DNA of 64,000 nt from Shewanella aquimarina. Its GTDB lineage: Bacteria > Pseudomonadota > Gammaproteobacteria > Enterobacterales > Shewanellaceae. The stretch is taken from NCBI RefSeq assembly GCF_023349185.1, contig NZ_JAKIKY010000011.1, forward strand, positions 115,043-179,042, read 5' to 3'. The stretch's first letter is position 1. Every line of letters begins with the position of its first letter. The position numbers were made by a program, and so were the translations under genes. Shown here piece by piece: positions 45,370 to 54,186 of the stretch. The notes beneath the pieces are model-generated. The model worked only from the letters and a program-made list of their open reading frames with translations. It had not been told where the DNA came from and did no database searches.

Positions 45370-46407
45370 TTAGATCGCTTTTTTAGTCACAAACATGGCA
45401 TCGCCATAGCTGAAAAAGCGGTATTTTTGTGCAATCGCGTGCTGATAGGCGTTTTTCACCTCATCGAAGCCAGCAAAGGCACTGATCAACATGATGAGGG
45501 TCGATTCCGGCAGGTGGAAGTTAGTCACCATGGCGTCGACAATCTGAAACTCATAGCCTGGGTAGATAAAGATGTCTGTGTCGCTGCTGTAGGCCTTAAG
45601 CTCCCCTTCGCTGGCCTTGGCCGCGCTTTCAAGCGAGCGTACCGAGGTTGTGCCCACGGCGATGACACGATTACCCGCCGCCTTAGTGGCTTTGATCTGG
45701 TCCACCACGTCCTGAGGCACCTCGGCCCACTCAGAGTGCATCTTGTGATCTAAGATACTGTCGACTCTGACCGGCTGGAAGGTGCCCGCGCCCACATGCA
45801 GGGTCACGAAGGCAACATTTACTCCTTTCTCTTTCAGCGCGGCGAGCAGGGCATCGTCAAAGTGCAGACCCGCCGTCGGTGCAGCCACCGCGCCAGGGTT
45901 CTGGTTATAGACTGTCTGGTAGCGCTCCTTATCGGCATCCTCATCGGGACGGTCGATATAGGGTGGCAGTGGCATATGGCCGACCTCTTCGAGCACCTCG
46001 AGTATGATGGACTCGCTATTGAGCTCAAGTTCAAACAAAGTATCATGACGGGCGAGCATGGTCATCTCATAGCCGCCATCTAAGCAGATGATGGTGCCGG
46101 GCTTAGGTGACTTGGAGCTGCGCACATGGGCCAGAATACGCTTGTCGTCCAGCATACGCTCGACCAAGATCTCCAGCTTACCGCCGGTTTGTTTCTGACC
46201 GAAGACGCGCGCCGGGATCACTCTGGTGTTGTTGAACACCATGAGATCGCCGGGGTTAACCATCTCTAGGATATCGGTAAATTGCCTGTCTGCTACCGCG
46301 CCGCTATTACCATCGAGTGTCAATAGTCGGGACGCCGTGCGATTAGGCATGGGATAACGGGCGATCAACTCATCGGGAAGATCGAAAGAAAAATCGGCAA
46401 CGCGCAT
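45370..46407 (-). CDS. queA: S-adenosylmethionine:tRNA ribosyltransferase-isomerase
   Basis: A 345-residue enzyme forming epoxyqueuosine from preQ1-tRNA. Typical N terminus [19 protein letters not shown] and central [32 protein letters not shown] and [11 protein letters not shown] are present. It is the first gene of the queuosine/Sec block. Confidence 0.97.
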   Translation of the reverse strand: MRVADFSFDLPDELIARYPMPNRTASRLLTLDGNSGAVADRQFTDILEMVNPGDLMVFNNTRVIPARVFGQKQTGGKLEILVERMLDDKRILAHVRSSKSPKPGTIICLDGGYEMTMLARHDTLFELELNSESIILEVLEEVGHMPLPPYIDRPDEDADKERYQTVYNQNPGAVAAPTAGLHFDDALLAALKEKGVNVAFVTLHVGAGTFQPVRVDSILDHKMHSEWAEVPQDVVDQIKATKAAGNRVIAVGTTSVRSLESAAKASEGELKAYSSDTDIFIYPGYEFQIVDAMVTNFHLPESTLIMLISAFAGFDEVKNAYQHAIAQKYRFFSYGDAMFVTKKAI

Positions 46408-46478
46408 AGTCTGTCTCTGCTTAGCATAAATCGGCCGCTAGTCTATTGGCTGATGATGATAAGATCAAGACACAGGGC

Positions 46479-46640
46479 TTAGCTGGCCTTCTTCTCCTTG
46501 TCAGCCACGGCAATATTGGCTTGCAGATCGAAGCTGGCTTTACGGTAACTGTGCTGTTCGAAGGGAATATCGACCTCGACCCGACGCCGTTGAGAGGAAG
46601 ATTTTTTGCCTAGACGTTTCATTAACCAGTTCCACATCAT
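46479..46640 (-). CDS. small basic protein of 53 residues, family not recognised
   Basis: An ATG at 46638-46640 preceded by AGGA opens a 53-residue frame to the TAA at 46479-46481. The protein starts MMWNWLMKRLGKKSSSQRRR and continues VEVDIPFEQHSYRKASFDLQ, ending with a Lys-rich tail. The N terminus is amphipathic and aromatic, the rest basic; no membrane span. It shares the strand of queA, 71 bp upstream of it. The codon structure and ribosome site support a real gene, but the family is unknown to me. The rest of 46408-46817 shows no other gene. Confidence 0.6.
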   Translation of the reverse strand: MMWNWLMKRLGKKSSSQRRRVEVDIPFEQHSYRKASFDLQANIAVADKEKKAS

Positions 46641-46817
46641 CCATGATCCTTTAAACCGATAATTAATATGAAGGGTGCTAGGTGCACATCCTGTTGATCC
46701 CAGTATCCAGGCATACGGTCCGTTAAAGATAACGCCGCGTCAGATAAAGGTTTCATCACACCTTTGGGCATGATAACGTGAAAAGCGTGAATTAACAAAG
46801 CAATTAAACTTTATCTA

Positions 46818-47411
46818 ATGAACTTTTTGGCTCATCTGCACCTGGCAGATAACAGTAAAACCAATCTCGCCGCTAATCTCGCCGGTGATTTTGCCAAGGG
46901 TAATATCGCCGATCATCCCAAAGCCCTGCAACAGGGGATCTGGCTGCACAGGCAGATAGATACACTTACCGATAGCCACGAACTCACCAAGGAACTCAAG
47001 GCCGCATTTCCTAAGACGCTGCAACGCGCCGCGCCGATACTGATCGATCTGTCTTTTGACCATATGTTGGCAAAATATTGGGAAGAGTATCATCACCTGC
47101 CGCTGCCCGACTTTGCCCAGCAGGCCTATCAGGCGCTCAGCAGCGCCGAGGAACTACCGGGCAAACTGAGCGATATCATAATGCGCATGCAGCAGGAAAA
47201 CTGGCTTATCGCCTATGAGAGCCGTGAAGGACTGAATCAGACCATCAAGGCGGTGAGCCGCCGCGTCTCCAAGCCGGAAATTTTTGATGGCGCCATCGAC
47301 ACTGTGAAGCGGATGGATACCGAGATAGAAATAGCCTTTCGCACCTTCTATCCGCAGCTGATGGCCTATAGCCGCATCTGGACTCGCCAGACACCACCCG
47401 AATATCTCTAG
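46818..47411 (+). CDS. acpH: Acyl carrier protein phosphodiesterase
   Basis: A 197-residue protein that removes the 4'-phosphopantetheine arm from holo-ACP. The family start MNFLAHLHLADNSKTNLAAN and LAGDFAKGN, with HRQIDTLTDSH and DLSFDHMLAKYWEEY, show the HD-like metal site residues. It is near queA/tgt as in E. coli (yajB). The ribosome site is weak. Confidence 0.94.
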   Translation: MNFLAHLHLADNSKTNLAANLAGDFAKGNIADHPKALQQGIWLHRQIDTLTDSHELTKELKAAFPKTLQRAAPILIDLSFDHMLAKYWEEYHHLPLPDFAQQAYQALSSAEELPGKLSDIIMRMQQENWLIAYESREGLNQTIKAVSRRVSKPEIFDGAIDTVKRMDTEIEIAFRTFYPQLMAYSRIWTRQTPPEYL

Positions 47412-47461
47412 TCCGCCATGTCTAGTTCACAGGCTCAATGCCAAACTAAAGGCCAGTAACT

Positions 47462-48007
47462 GTGTCTTCGCTATTCAAAAGAGTGGTAAGCCGCCCGTTA
47501 AGCCACCTGGCGCCTTACCTGAACCCCAGGCGCAAAAGATACCGCTATCTCAGAGACGCAGCCCTTGTGGCACTATTTGCCTTTGCCCTGCTCAGCTACC
47601 AGCAGCGTAATATGATATCGGGCGAGGCGCCCCCCCTACGCGGCATCACCACCCAAGGCCATCCGGTCACACTCGAGCAAGGTGAGGTTACCCTGGTCTA
47701 TTTCTGGGGCACCTGGTGCCCGATATGCCGTGTCACCTCCCCCATGGTCAATAGCGTGGCCAATGAACACAGGGTGATCAGCATTGCCGTCGCCTCAGGC
47801 TCAGATAACGAGATCAACCAATTCATGGCAGAGCATGGCTATCAGTTTGCCGTCATAAGTGATAGAGAAGCACTACACCAGGACTGGGGTGCCAGCGTAT
47901 TTCCCGCCATCTATATCATCGACAGACAGGGGCAGATCCGCTTTAAGACCTCTGGTGCCACCAGCAGCTGGGGCATGAGACTCAGGCTGTTGCTCGCCAG
48001 CTGGTGA
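47462..48007 (+). CDS. membrane-anchored thioredoxin-fold protein disulfide oxidoreductase
   Basis: A 181-residue protein with a GTG start supported by AAAGG 9 bp upstream. A basic N terminus is followed by one membrane segment (DAALVALFAFALLSYQQ, about 31-47) and a periplasmic thioredoxin-like domain with active site WGTWCPIC and cis-Pro region SVFPAIYIIDRQG. It resembles ScsD-type oxidoreductases that act on copper- or redox-stressed proteins. It faces the two-component operon downstream; no scsB/scsC partner is present. Confidence 0.85.
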   Translation: MSSLFKRVVSRPLSHLAPYLNPRRKRYRYLRDAALVALFAFALLSYQQRNMISGEAPPLRGITTQGHPVTLEQGEVTLVYFWGTWCPICRVTSPMVNSVANEHRVISIAVASGSDNEINQFMAEHGYQFAVISDREALHQDWGASVFPAIYIIDRQGQIRFKTSGATSSWGMRLRLLLASW

Positions 48008-48039
48008 CCTGCCGCCAAGGCCGACGGGGCATAGATAAG

Positions 48040-49395
48040 CTAAACCAGCTGGTATTTCTCCAGGCGATAGAGAAACGCCTTGTAGCTCAGGCCCAAACAT
48101 TTCGCCGCCTTGGTACGATTGCCCTCGAAGCGGCTCAAGGCCTGGCGCAGACAATCCTTCTCGAAGCTCTCCCACTCGATACCCTCGTCAGGCAAGACAA
48201 AGCGAGCCGTATCAAGCGGCCGCGGCGCCGCGTTAAGCTCATGCACCATCTCCTCTTCATCTGTGAGCAAGACGAAACGCTCGATACGGTTAGCCAACTC
48301 ACGCACATTGCCCGGCCAGCTGTAATCAAGCAGCGCCTTGAGGGTATCCCGGCTCAGCTTGGGCACGTCCACACCGTATTGATTGGCATGCAGCTTAAGA
48401 AAATGTTCCACCAGACGGCCGATATCCTCTTGACGCTCCCGCAGGGCCGGCATATGAATGGGGACGACATTGAGGCGATAATAGAGATCCTCACGAAAAC
48501 GCCCCTCGGCCACCTCCTGCTGCAGATCTCTATGGGTCGCGGCGATCACCCTGACATCTAGCTTTATCTCACTGTTCTGCCCGAGGCGAGAGATCACCCC
48601 CTCCTGTAGAAAACGCAGCAGCTTGGTCTGCTGCAGTAGAGGCAGTTCGCCTATCTCATCGAGAAAGACAGTGCCGCCATCGGCCGCCTCTAGCTTGCCT
48701 ATCTTCTGGGTATTAGCGCCCGTATAGGCTCCCTTCTCGGCCCCGAATAACTCAGCCTCGGCCAAAGATTCGGGAATGGCACCACAGTTGATGGCGATAA
48801 AGGGCTTATGGCTGCGGCCCGACAGCTGATACAGCGCCCGCGCCGCCAGCTCCTTGCCCGTGCCACTCTCGCCGCCGATGAGCACGGTCGCGTCGGTGGC
48901 ACTCACCCGCTGCACCCTCTGATACACCTTCTGCATCTGGGCGGAGCGCCCCACCAGCCCCACCAGCTCCTGCTGCTGCGATAGCTCAGAGGAGAGGCGG
49001 CGGTTCTGCCGCTTCAGGGCGATAGACTTGGCTACTTTCTCTATGGCCAGCAAGAGGCTCTGACGCTGATAGGGCTTAGCCAGATAATCGTCGGCGCCCG
49101 CCTGCATGGCGTCCACCGCATGGGTGATGGTGCCGTAGGCGGTAGCGATGATAAAGCCCATGTCGGGGTGTTCACGGCGCACATAGTTGAGCAGGTCCAT
49201 GCCGGTCAATTGTCCCAGCTTCCAGTCGGAGAACACCAGATCCGGCGCGGACGCCTTAATCATCACAATCGCCTGCTCGACGCTATCGGCGCTCTCCACC
49301 TGATACTGGTTTGCCGCTAACATCTGCACGATTAAGGCTCTTTGATCCGGCTCATCCTCAACCACCAAAATATGCAACTTAGGCTGCTCCATCAT
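48040..49395 (-). CDS. NtrC-family sigma-54-dependent response regulator
   Basis: A 451-residue regulator. The receiver domain (1-125) has Asp in LVFSDWKLGQLTGMDLL. The AAA+ domain (about 145-375) has Walker A GESGTGKE, the sigma-54 contact loop as GAYTGA (Tyr for Phe), and the Walker B region GGTVFLDEIGELP. A C-terminal Fis-type helix-turn-helix ends the protein (NRTKAAKCLGLSYKAFLYRL). It overlaps the kinase gene by 4 bp. The divergent gene at 51467 has a sigma-54 promoter and is its best target. Confidence 0.93.
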   Translation of the reverse strand: MMEQPKLHILVVEDEPDQRALIVQMLAANQYQVESADSVEQAIVMIKASAPDLVFSDWKLGQLTGMDLLNYVRREHPDMGFIIATAYGTITHAVDAMQAGADDYLAKPYQRQSLLLAIEKVAKSIALKRQNRRLSSELSQQQELVGLVGRSAQMQKVYQRVQRVSATDATVLIGGESGTGKELAARALYQLSGRSHKPFIAINCGAIPESLAEAELFGAEKGAYTGANTQKIGKLEAADGGTVFLDEIGELPLLQQTKLLRFLQEGVISRLGQNSEIKLDVRVIAATHRDLQQEVAEGRFREDLYYRLNVVPIHMPALRERQEDIGRLVEHFLKLHANQYGVDVPKLSRDTLKALLDYSWPGNVRELANRIERFVLLTDEEEMVHELNAAPRPLDTARFVLPDEGIEWESFEKDCLRQALSRFEGNRTKAAKCLGLSYKAFLYRLEKYQLV

Positions 49396-51014
49396 ACTTC
49401 CTCTGTCTGGGGCTTAGATTCATCTGAAATAGGTTTGGCGAAATAGAGGGTCACCAGGGCGCCTCCCCCTGGATTATCCGCAAAGGTGATGCGTCCACCA
49501 TAATGGCCTTGGAGCAACCGCTCGGCGATATAGATCCCCATGCCGGTCCCCTCAGCCTTGGTGGTCACATGGGGCTGCGCCAGCTTATCACGCACCTCGG
49601 GGCTAATTCCCTTACCTGTATCGGCCACCTTTAAGATATAACTCTCATCATCTTCCGCCAGAGTCAGATCGATACGGCCCGTGTCCGGGGTCGCCTCCAC
49701 CGCATTTATTACCACGGCATGCAAGATGCTACGGATCTCAGACTCGGCTCCCTGCACCTTGAGAGCGACATTGTCACAGTGAAAGGCGATGCTGGGCTTG
49801 CTACCGTTGATCGACAGTTCCAGCAAGATATCTTGAACCGTCGCCGCCAATGGCACCCATGACTGGCGATTCACCTGGGTGCTCGACAGTGTCAGCAAAG
49901 ATTGAATGCTCTTATCCATCATGGCGATCTTCTGCTGCATCTGGCTAAGCAACTTGTTGGCATCATCCATAGATGCCGACTGAGCGGCGGCCTCAGACAA
50001 GAGCCCCAGGGTATGCAGGGGATTACGCAGGCTGTGGGCTATTCCCCGGGTCACCTCACCCAGTTCGGCCAGCTGTTTTTGCTGCGCCATCTGTTTCTTC
50101 TGCTCGCTTAATGAGGCAAGCTGGTGACTCATCTTATTAAAGCCATTGAGTATGCTCTTCAGCTCTTTGACGCCACGCTCATCCACCTGATAACCAAGAT
50201 CCCCCTGTCCCAACTTCTTGTGCCCCTGCGCGAGGGCCGACAGCGGCGCACTGATCACATGACTGAGCATATAAACCAGCAACAACCCGACCAAGGAGCT
50301 CATCAAAATCGCCCCTATCATGGACTCGCTGAAGCGTTCCAACTGCTCGTTAGTCTCCTGATTGGGGAGATTGATATCGTGGGCAAACTCCACGGCGACT
50401 CTGCCCTTCTCCGGTGTGGTAGGCGAGATAGGTGCGTCTATGATGGCCACGTTGCCCTTATCCAGCCAGCTATTGGCGTCTATCTCTATCTGACTCACCG
50501 CTTCATGTAAACGTCGACGATACTCATCGGCGGCCTCTCTCTTCGCCTCGGCAATACTCGCTTTCTGGCGCTGCTTAAGCTCTCTTTCGTAGGCCATCAT
50601 GGCATTGAGATGGTCCCTCAGCTCCTGCTGCTTGGCGGCTAGTTTGGCACGGAAGAAGGCTTTCTGCTCGGCAGAGGCCTCGTCCGCCTCCATCTCCATT
50701 TGCACCACCTCTTCGCTGAGCTGCGCGATCGCCTCGGAAACCGATTCGATATCCTGCTCAAACTCCTGCCTGAGCGCCTCTGCATCCTCGACTGACGCCT
50801 GCATCGCCGCCTCATCGAACTGCACCACGAACTCCTGTTCGCTGCCCACGTTATCGATCAGCACCTTTACCAGGTTTTGCGACAGGTCCCTCGAGCGCTC
50901 ACTCAACTCGCTCTGTAGCTGCGCCTTATAGAAATGGGAGATCAGCAGCTGGCTGCCACCCAATATCAGAATAAGCGCGCCAAACAGCACAAACAGATAA
51001 CCTTTAATCGACAT
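49392..51014 (-). CDS. sensor histidine kinase with long periplasmic coiled-coil domain
   Basis: A 540-residue membrane kinase. Membrane segment 1 is at about 5-25 and segment 2 at about 230-253. The periplasmic part between them is almost entirely helical and Glu/Gln/Ala/Lys rich (SEEVVQMEMEADEASAEQKA, LAAKQQELRDHLNAMMAYER), a predicted coiled coil. A HAMP domain, the His box GIAHSLRNPLHTLGLLSEAA (about 318-340) and an ATPase domain ending with GTGMGIYIAERLLQ follow. No PAS domain. The partner regulator follows with a 4-bp overlap. The signal is unknown; the domain layout recalls ZraS-type envelope sensors but no family name is certain. Confidence 0.9.
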   Translation of the reverse strand: MSIKGYLFVLFGALILILGGSQLLISHFYKAQLQSELSERSRDLSQNLVKVLIDNVGSEQEFVVQFDEAAMQASVEDAEALRQEFEQDIESVSEAIAQLSEEVVQMEMEADEASAEQKAFFRAKLAAKQQELRDHLNAMMAYERELKQRQKASIAEAKREAADEYRRRLHEAVSQIEIDANSWLDKGNVAIIDAPISPTTPEKGRVAVEFAHDINLPNQETNEQLERFSESMIGAILMSSLVGLLLVYMLSHVISAPLSALAQGHKKLGQGDLGYQVDERGVKELKSILNGFNKMSHQLASLSEQKKQMAQQKQLAELGEVTRGIAHSLRNPLHTLGLLSEAAAQSASMDDANKLLSQMQQKIAMMDKSIQSLLTLSSTQVNRQSWVPLAATVQDILLELSINGSKPSIAFHCDNVALKVQGAESEIRSILHAVVINAVEATPDTGRIDLTLAEDDESYILKVADTGKGISPEVRDKLAQPHVTTKAEGTGMGIYIAERLLQGHYGGRITFADNPGGGALVTLYFAKPISDESKPQTEEV

Positions 51015-51240
51015 AGAGCCCTCAAGTTTCGGTGAAAACGCCGCATTGGCACCATCGAAGATAAATCGTCGCGTGCCTGCCCCTCAGGTTATACAAAAAC
51101 AGTACCAAGATGAAACCCCTTGTGGATCACTCTATTAGGCAAGTTGCCAATAAGTCCTCGTGGCCTTCTCTTTAGTAGCGCAAGGCTTACGGGTCTGTAA
51201 AGCCGATGCAGAGCACAAATGGGACTTGTTCGCACCTTCC

Positions 51241-51286
51241 TTAGCACCGAAGTAGCAGTATAGTTAGCACCGAGGTAACAGTATCG
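51241..51286. promoter_or_regulatory. 23-bp direct repeat, candidate upstream activating sequence
   Basis: Units at 51241-51263 and 51264-51286 both begin TTAGCACCGA and match at 20 of 23 positions. Each contains a loose dyad (second unit GTTA...TAAC). They lie about 125-170 bp upstream of the sigma-54 promoter at 51411, the usual distance for NtrC-type sites. The remainder of 51015-51466 holds no gene. Confidence 0.5.
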
Positions 51287-51410
51287 CTCGATAGATTTCC
51301 CCATATCAGGAATGCCATGACCCATTTGAGGGTAAACCGCTAGGGAACAATATCTCTGTCTTCATGGCTAAAGTTTCGCAACTCCTTATCTAGCCTGGAT
51401 TTCGTCAATT

Positions 51411-51426
51411 TGGCACGGCCTTAGCA
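51411..51426 (+). promoter_or_regulatory. sigma-54 (RpoN) promoter
   Basis: TGGCACGGCCTTAGCA has the -24 GG and -12 GC with correct spacing and differs from the consensus TGGCACG-N4-TTGCA at one base (TAGCA). It is 41 bp upstream of the start codon at 51467, in the direction of that gene. Confidence 0.85.
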
Positions 51427-51466
51427 AGGCATAGGGAAATCATTCATCACTATGGAAGGAAAAACC

Positions 51467-52246
51467 ATGAAACTCAATAAACTAACTTCGCTCATCGCCT
51501 GCTCTGCGCTACTGTCATTTACCTTGGCTGCGGTGCCCACCGACCTACGCCAAATCGATTTTAATGATAGCCAAATCAATGCCAAATTGATTCAGGATGG
51601 CGGTGACGCCACTAAGCTGACCTTGGAGCTCGAAGGGAAACAGCACAACTACAGCTTCAGTCAAGAGGAGATGAAAGACGAGCAACTCATCCATCAGAAG
51701 CTCGCCAAGCTCCCTCGAGAGACCCAAGATAAGATGGTACGCCTGCTCAAACAGATCAACGGTGACGAACACCACTACCATTACCTGCGACACGATAAAC
51801 TGTCTGAGGCCGATCAGGCGAGGATGGACGCGCTCTCCAAGAAGATGGCCAAGAAAGAGGCTGAACTGGCCAAACATATCGCCAAGATAGAAGTTAAAGT
51901 AGCAGCCAAAAGTGCAGAAATGGCGGCAAAAAGAGCCGAAATGGAACGCAAAGCCGCTGAACTTGAGGCGAAAGCCCGAGACTTTGAGGTGATCATCGAC
52001 GCCCATGATGGCGAATTTAATCACGACATCGAGCTGCTATCGGACGATATCGCCGAAATCGCCACCGAGATAGCGGAGATCGAAATGAAATATCATGGAG
52101 ACGGCGAGCGAGAGTTCATCGTGATCAGAAGTGACGGTGACGAGGCTGACGTCGAAGAGCTGCTCCATCTGATCGAAAGCGGCAAGTTAAGTGACGCCCA
52201 AAAACGCAAACTTCAACAGGCCCTAAACAATGATGATCGCAAATAA
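51467..52246 (+). CDS. periplasmic coiled-coil protein, output of the adjacent sigma-54 system
   Basis: A 259-residue secreted protein. Start 51467 follows AAGGAAAAACC with a ribosome site (GGAA) and gives a signal peptide MKLNKLTSLIACSALLSFTL with cleavage near Ala22. A His-rich patch EHHYHYLRHD is at 101-110. A long charged helix follows at about 112-175 (AAKSAEMAAKRAEMERKAAE), then a predicted second coil with acidic residues (IAEIATEIAEIEMKYHGDGE) at about 192-213. I do not recognise the family. The sigma-54 promoter and divergent kinase/regulator suggest stress-induced chaperone or metal-binding function, as for ZraP, but there is no LTxxQ motif. Confidence 0.75.
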   Translation: MKLNKLTSLIACSALLSFTLAAVPTDLRQIDFNDSQINAKLIQDGGDATKLTLELEGKQHNYSFSQEEMKDEQLIHQKLAKLPRETQDKMVRLLKQINGDEHHYHYLRHDKLSEADQARMDALSKKMAKKEAELAKHIAKIEVKVAAKSAEMAAKRAEMERKAAELEAKARDFEVIIDAHDGEFNHDIELLSDDIAEIATEIAEIEMKYHGDGEREFIVIRSDGDEADVEELLHLIESGKLSDAQKRKLQQALNNDDRK

Positions 52247-52339
52247 ATGAAAATGTGAACAACGCGATAGAATACGCCACCGCCCCAAGGTAATCTGCCA
52301 CCAAGCTGTTTATTCACTCTACAATTCGAGGCAATTATC

Positions 52340-52675
52340 ATGTGGTGGCGCATTCTTATCATCTTTCTCGCTTTTGCACTTCTGGGGGCCCATTTTATGC
52401 GCTTCGGCCAAACGCTGATCAGCGCAGCTTTCATCGCGGCGCCACTACTCCTATTTATTCGCCATGTGGCCATCACCCGCAGCCTACAGCTGGTGCTTAT
52501 CTTAAGCGCCATCTTCGTCTGGGGTTTGAGCGGTTTTGATTATGTACAGATGCGCATCTCGATGGATGCCCCTTGGGTAAGGCTTGCCTTTATCATGTCA
52601 GCGGTGACCCTGTTTACCCTCTTGGCCTCTTACTGCTGTCAGGGCGTACAACGCCTGCGACAGGCGAAGCGCTAG
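52340..52675 (+). CDS. small inner-membrane protein, family not recognised
   Basis: A 111-residue protein starting MWWRILIIFLAFALLGAHFM with four hydrophobic segments (about 3-20, 28-42, 48-66 and 78-98) and a basic C-terminal end RLRQAKR. It lies 93 bp after the coiled-coil protein gene on the same strand and may share its transcript or not; no promoter is evident to me. It overlaps the 3' end of the convergent permease gene by 4 bp. Confidence 0.7.
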   Translation: MWWRILIIFLAFALLGAHFMRFGQTLISAAFIAAPLLLFIRHVAITRSLQLVLILSAIFVWGLSGFDYVQMRISMDAPWVRLAFIMSAVTLFTLLASYCCQGVQRLRQAKR

Positions 52676-54186
52676 ACCACACAGGATACCTGGCCGACCG
52701 CCATCCCTTGAGACAGGCGCTTGGCCAGCGTTTGCCGCGCCAGCGCATCGACCAAGACGTTAAGCAGTGCCGTCACCAAAAGCAGGTAGAAGGCGTTGTT
52801 GTAGCGTATCTCACTAAAGGCACTATCTATATAGAAGCCTAGGGTCATTATCCCCAGCACCCCAAAGATCGCGGTTTCCCGCAAGATCACCTCGAAGCGA
52901 TAGAAGAGCAGCGACATCAGGTTCGGATAGATTCGCGGCAACACCTCATAACCATAGTGATCGCTGCGGCGCTGATACAGGGCGCTTGGTGTGATCAGCC
53001 TATCCTGGCGCGTCAGCAAGTAGGCGATCAGGGCGCCGTTGTGCAGCCCCAAGGCTAGCATTGCAGGCAACATCGAGGGGCCGCACAGCATCATGAAGAT
53101 AAATGCCAGAATATACTCAGGCATGGAGCGCATGATCAGCAGCAAGAGCTGTCCTAAGGGCATAGAATACTTACTGCGGCTATGCATGCTGGTGAAACGA
53201 TGCCCAAGCAGTGCAAGCAGATGAGTCAGTCCCAATGCGCTTACCGCCAGTACCAAGGTCGCCCCCACACCGGGTAAAGCCTGCTCAAAGGTCAGGCGCT
53301 GCCACCAGCTGGCAAATCGGGTAAGCCCTTGTGTCAGGTTCTGCTGACCATGGAGCAGCTCGCGGATACCTGGGGGGAGAATATCGAAGGTTAAGAACTG
53401 CCAGACCAGCTGCAGATCGACGCCTGTCATCTTAGGCAAGGTCAACAGCGCAGCCAACAGATAGAGCGGCAGCAGACGGCGACGCGACCAGAGCGGGATG
53501 GTGCCAATCAAAACCACGAAGAGGATGAGCAGCGCCGCCCCCTCATGATACTTGCCCTGGCGAAATGCAGTCTCTAGGTAGAAGCCGAGCGTCGGCATAC
53601 CAATAAAGCCCAATACGGCGCTGCTGCGCAGGGCACACTCGAAACGATAACGTACGTAGGCCAGCATCAAAGGCAGCACGTGGCCTAGCTTACCGTAACA
53701 ATAAGCGCTCAACCTGTCACAGCCAAAGGGCAGCGTTTCCCTGGTGGTTCCCGGCGCCTGTTGCAATATGTCATGGAAGACCCGGGCAAAGGTCGCGCCA
53801 TAGGGTAAGGCGATCGCCAGCACGCCAGTTAACGGCGACAGGCCAAAGACTTGCAGGAAGAGCAGTGCCCAGAAGATCTCATGGATCCCCCGCACCATGG
53901 CGCAGACGCCCGCCACCAAAGGCGAGCGATAAACCAGCGCCAAAGGCGATCCAAGCAGTAAACCCAAGGTCACACCGAGTAAGGCGAAACTCACCGTCTG
54001 CCAAAGGGCATTAACCAGTGATTCGGTCGCGAAGAAATCTGGCCTCAGCAGCCCCTGCCCCATGCGCAGCAACTCGCCCCAGGGATCCAGGCTAATGATC
54101 TCGATATCGACAAACAACAGGCTGACACCAACCAGCAGCCAGAGGCCTAATGTCAGCCGCTGCCAGGGACCGACAAACTTAAACAT
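52672..54186 (-). CDS. PhnE-type ABC permease, two permease domains fused in one chain
   Basis: A 504-residue inner-membrane protein containing two binding-protein-dependent permease domains in tandem. The first EAA-type loop is in RSSAVLGFIGMPTLGFYLET and the second in LRETAIFGVLGIMTLGFYID. PhnE proteins usually have one domain and dimerise, so the fusion is notable. The start at 54186 (MFKFVGPWQ) is placed by an 8-bp overlap with the ATPase gene stop; a longer upstream start at 54246 is less likely. It is the third gene of the transporter. Confidence 0.85.
   Translation of the reverse strand: MFKFVGPWQRLTLGLWLLVGVSLLFVDIEIISLDPWGELLRMGQGLLRPDFFATESLVNALWQTVSFALLGVTLGLLLGSPLALVYRSPLVAGVCAMVRGIHEIFWALLFLQVFGLSPLTGVLAIALPYGATFARVFHDILQQAPGTTRETLPFGCDRLSAYCYGKLGHVLPLMLAYVRYRFECALRSSAVLGFIGMPTLGFYLETAFRQGKYHEGAALLILFVVLIGTIPLWSRRRLLPLYLLAALLTLPKMTGVDLQLVWQFLTFDILPPGIRELLHGQQNLTQGLTRFASWWQRLTFEQALPGVGATLVLAVSALGLTHLLALLGHRFTSMHSRSKYSMPLGQLLLLIMRSMPEYILAFIFMMLCGPSMLPAMLALGLHNGALIAYLLTRQDRLITPSALYQRRSDHYGYEVLPRIYPNLMSLLFYRFEVILRETAIFGVLGIMTLGFYIDSAFSEIRYNNAFYLLLVTALLNVLVDALARQTLAKRLSQGMAVGQVSCVV

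Noticed and set aside
51467..51520. lipoprotein signal (LIAC) in the coiled-coil protein
   Set aside because: The Cys at residue 12 is followed, not preceded, by the hydrophobic core, so a normal signal peptidase I site near Ala22 is more likely.
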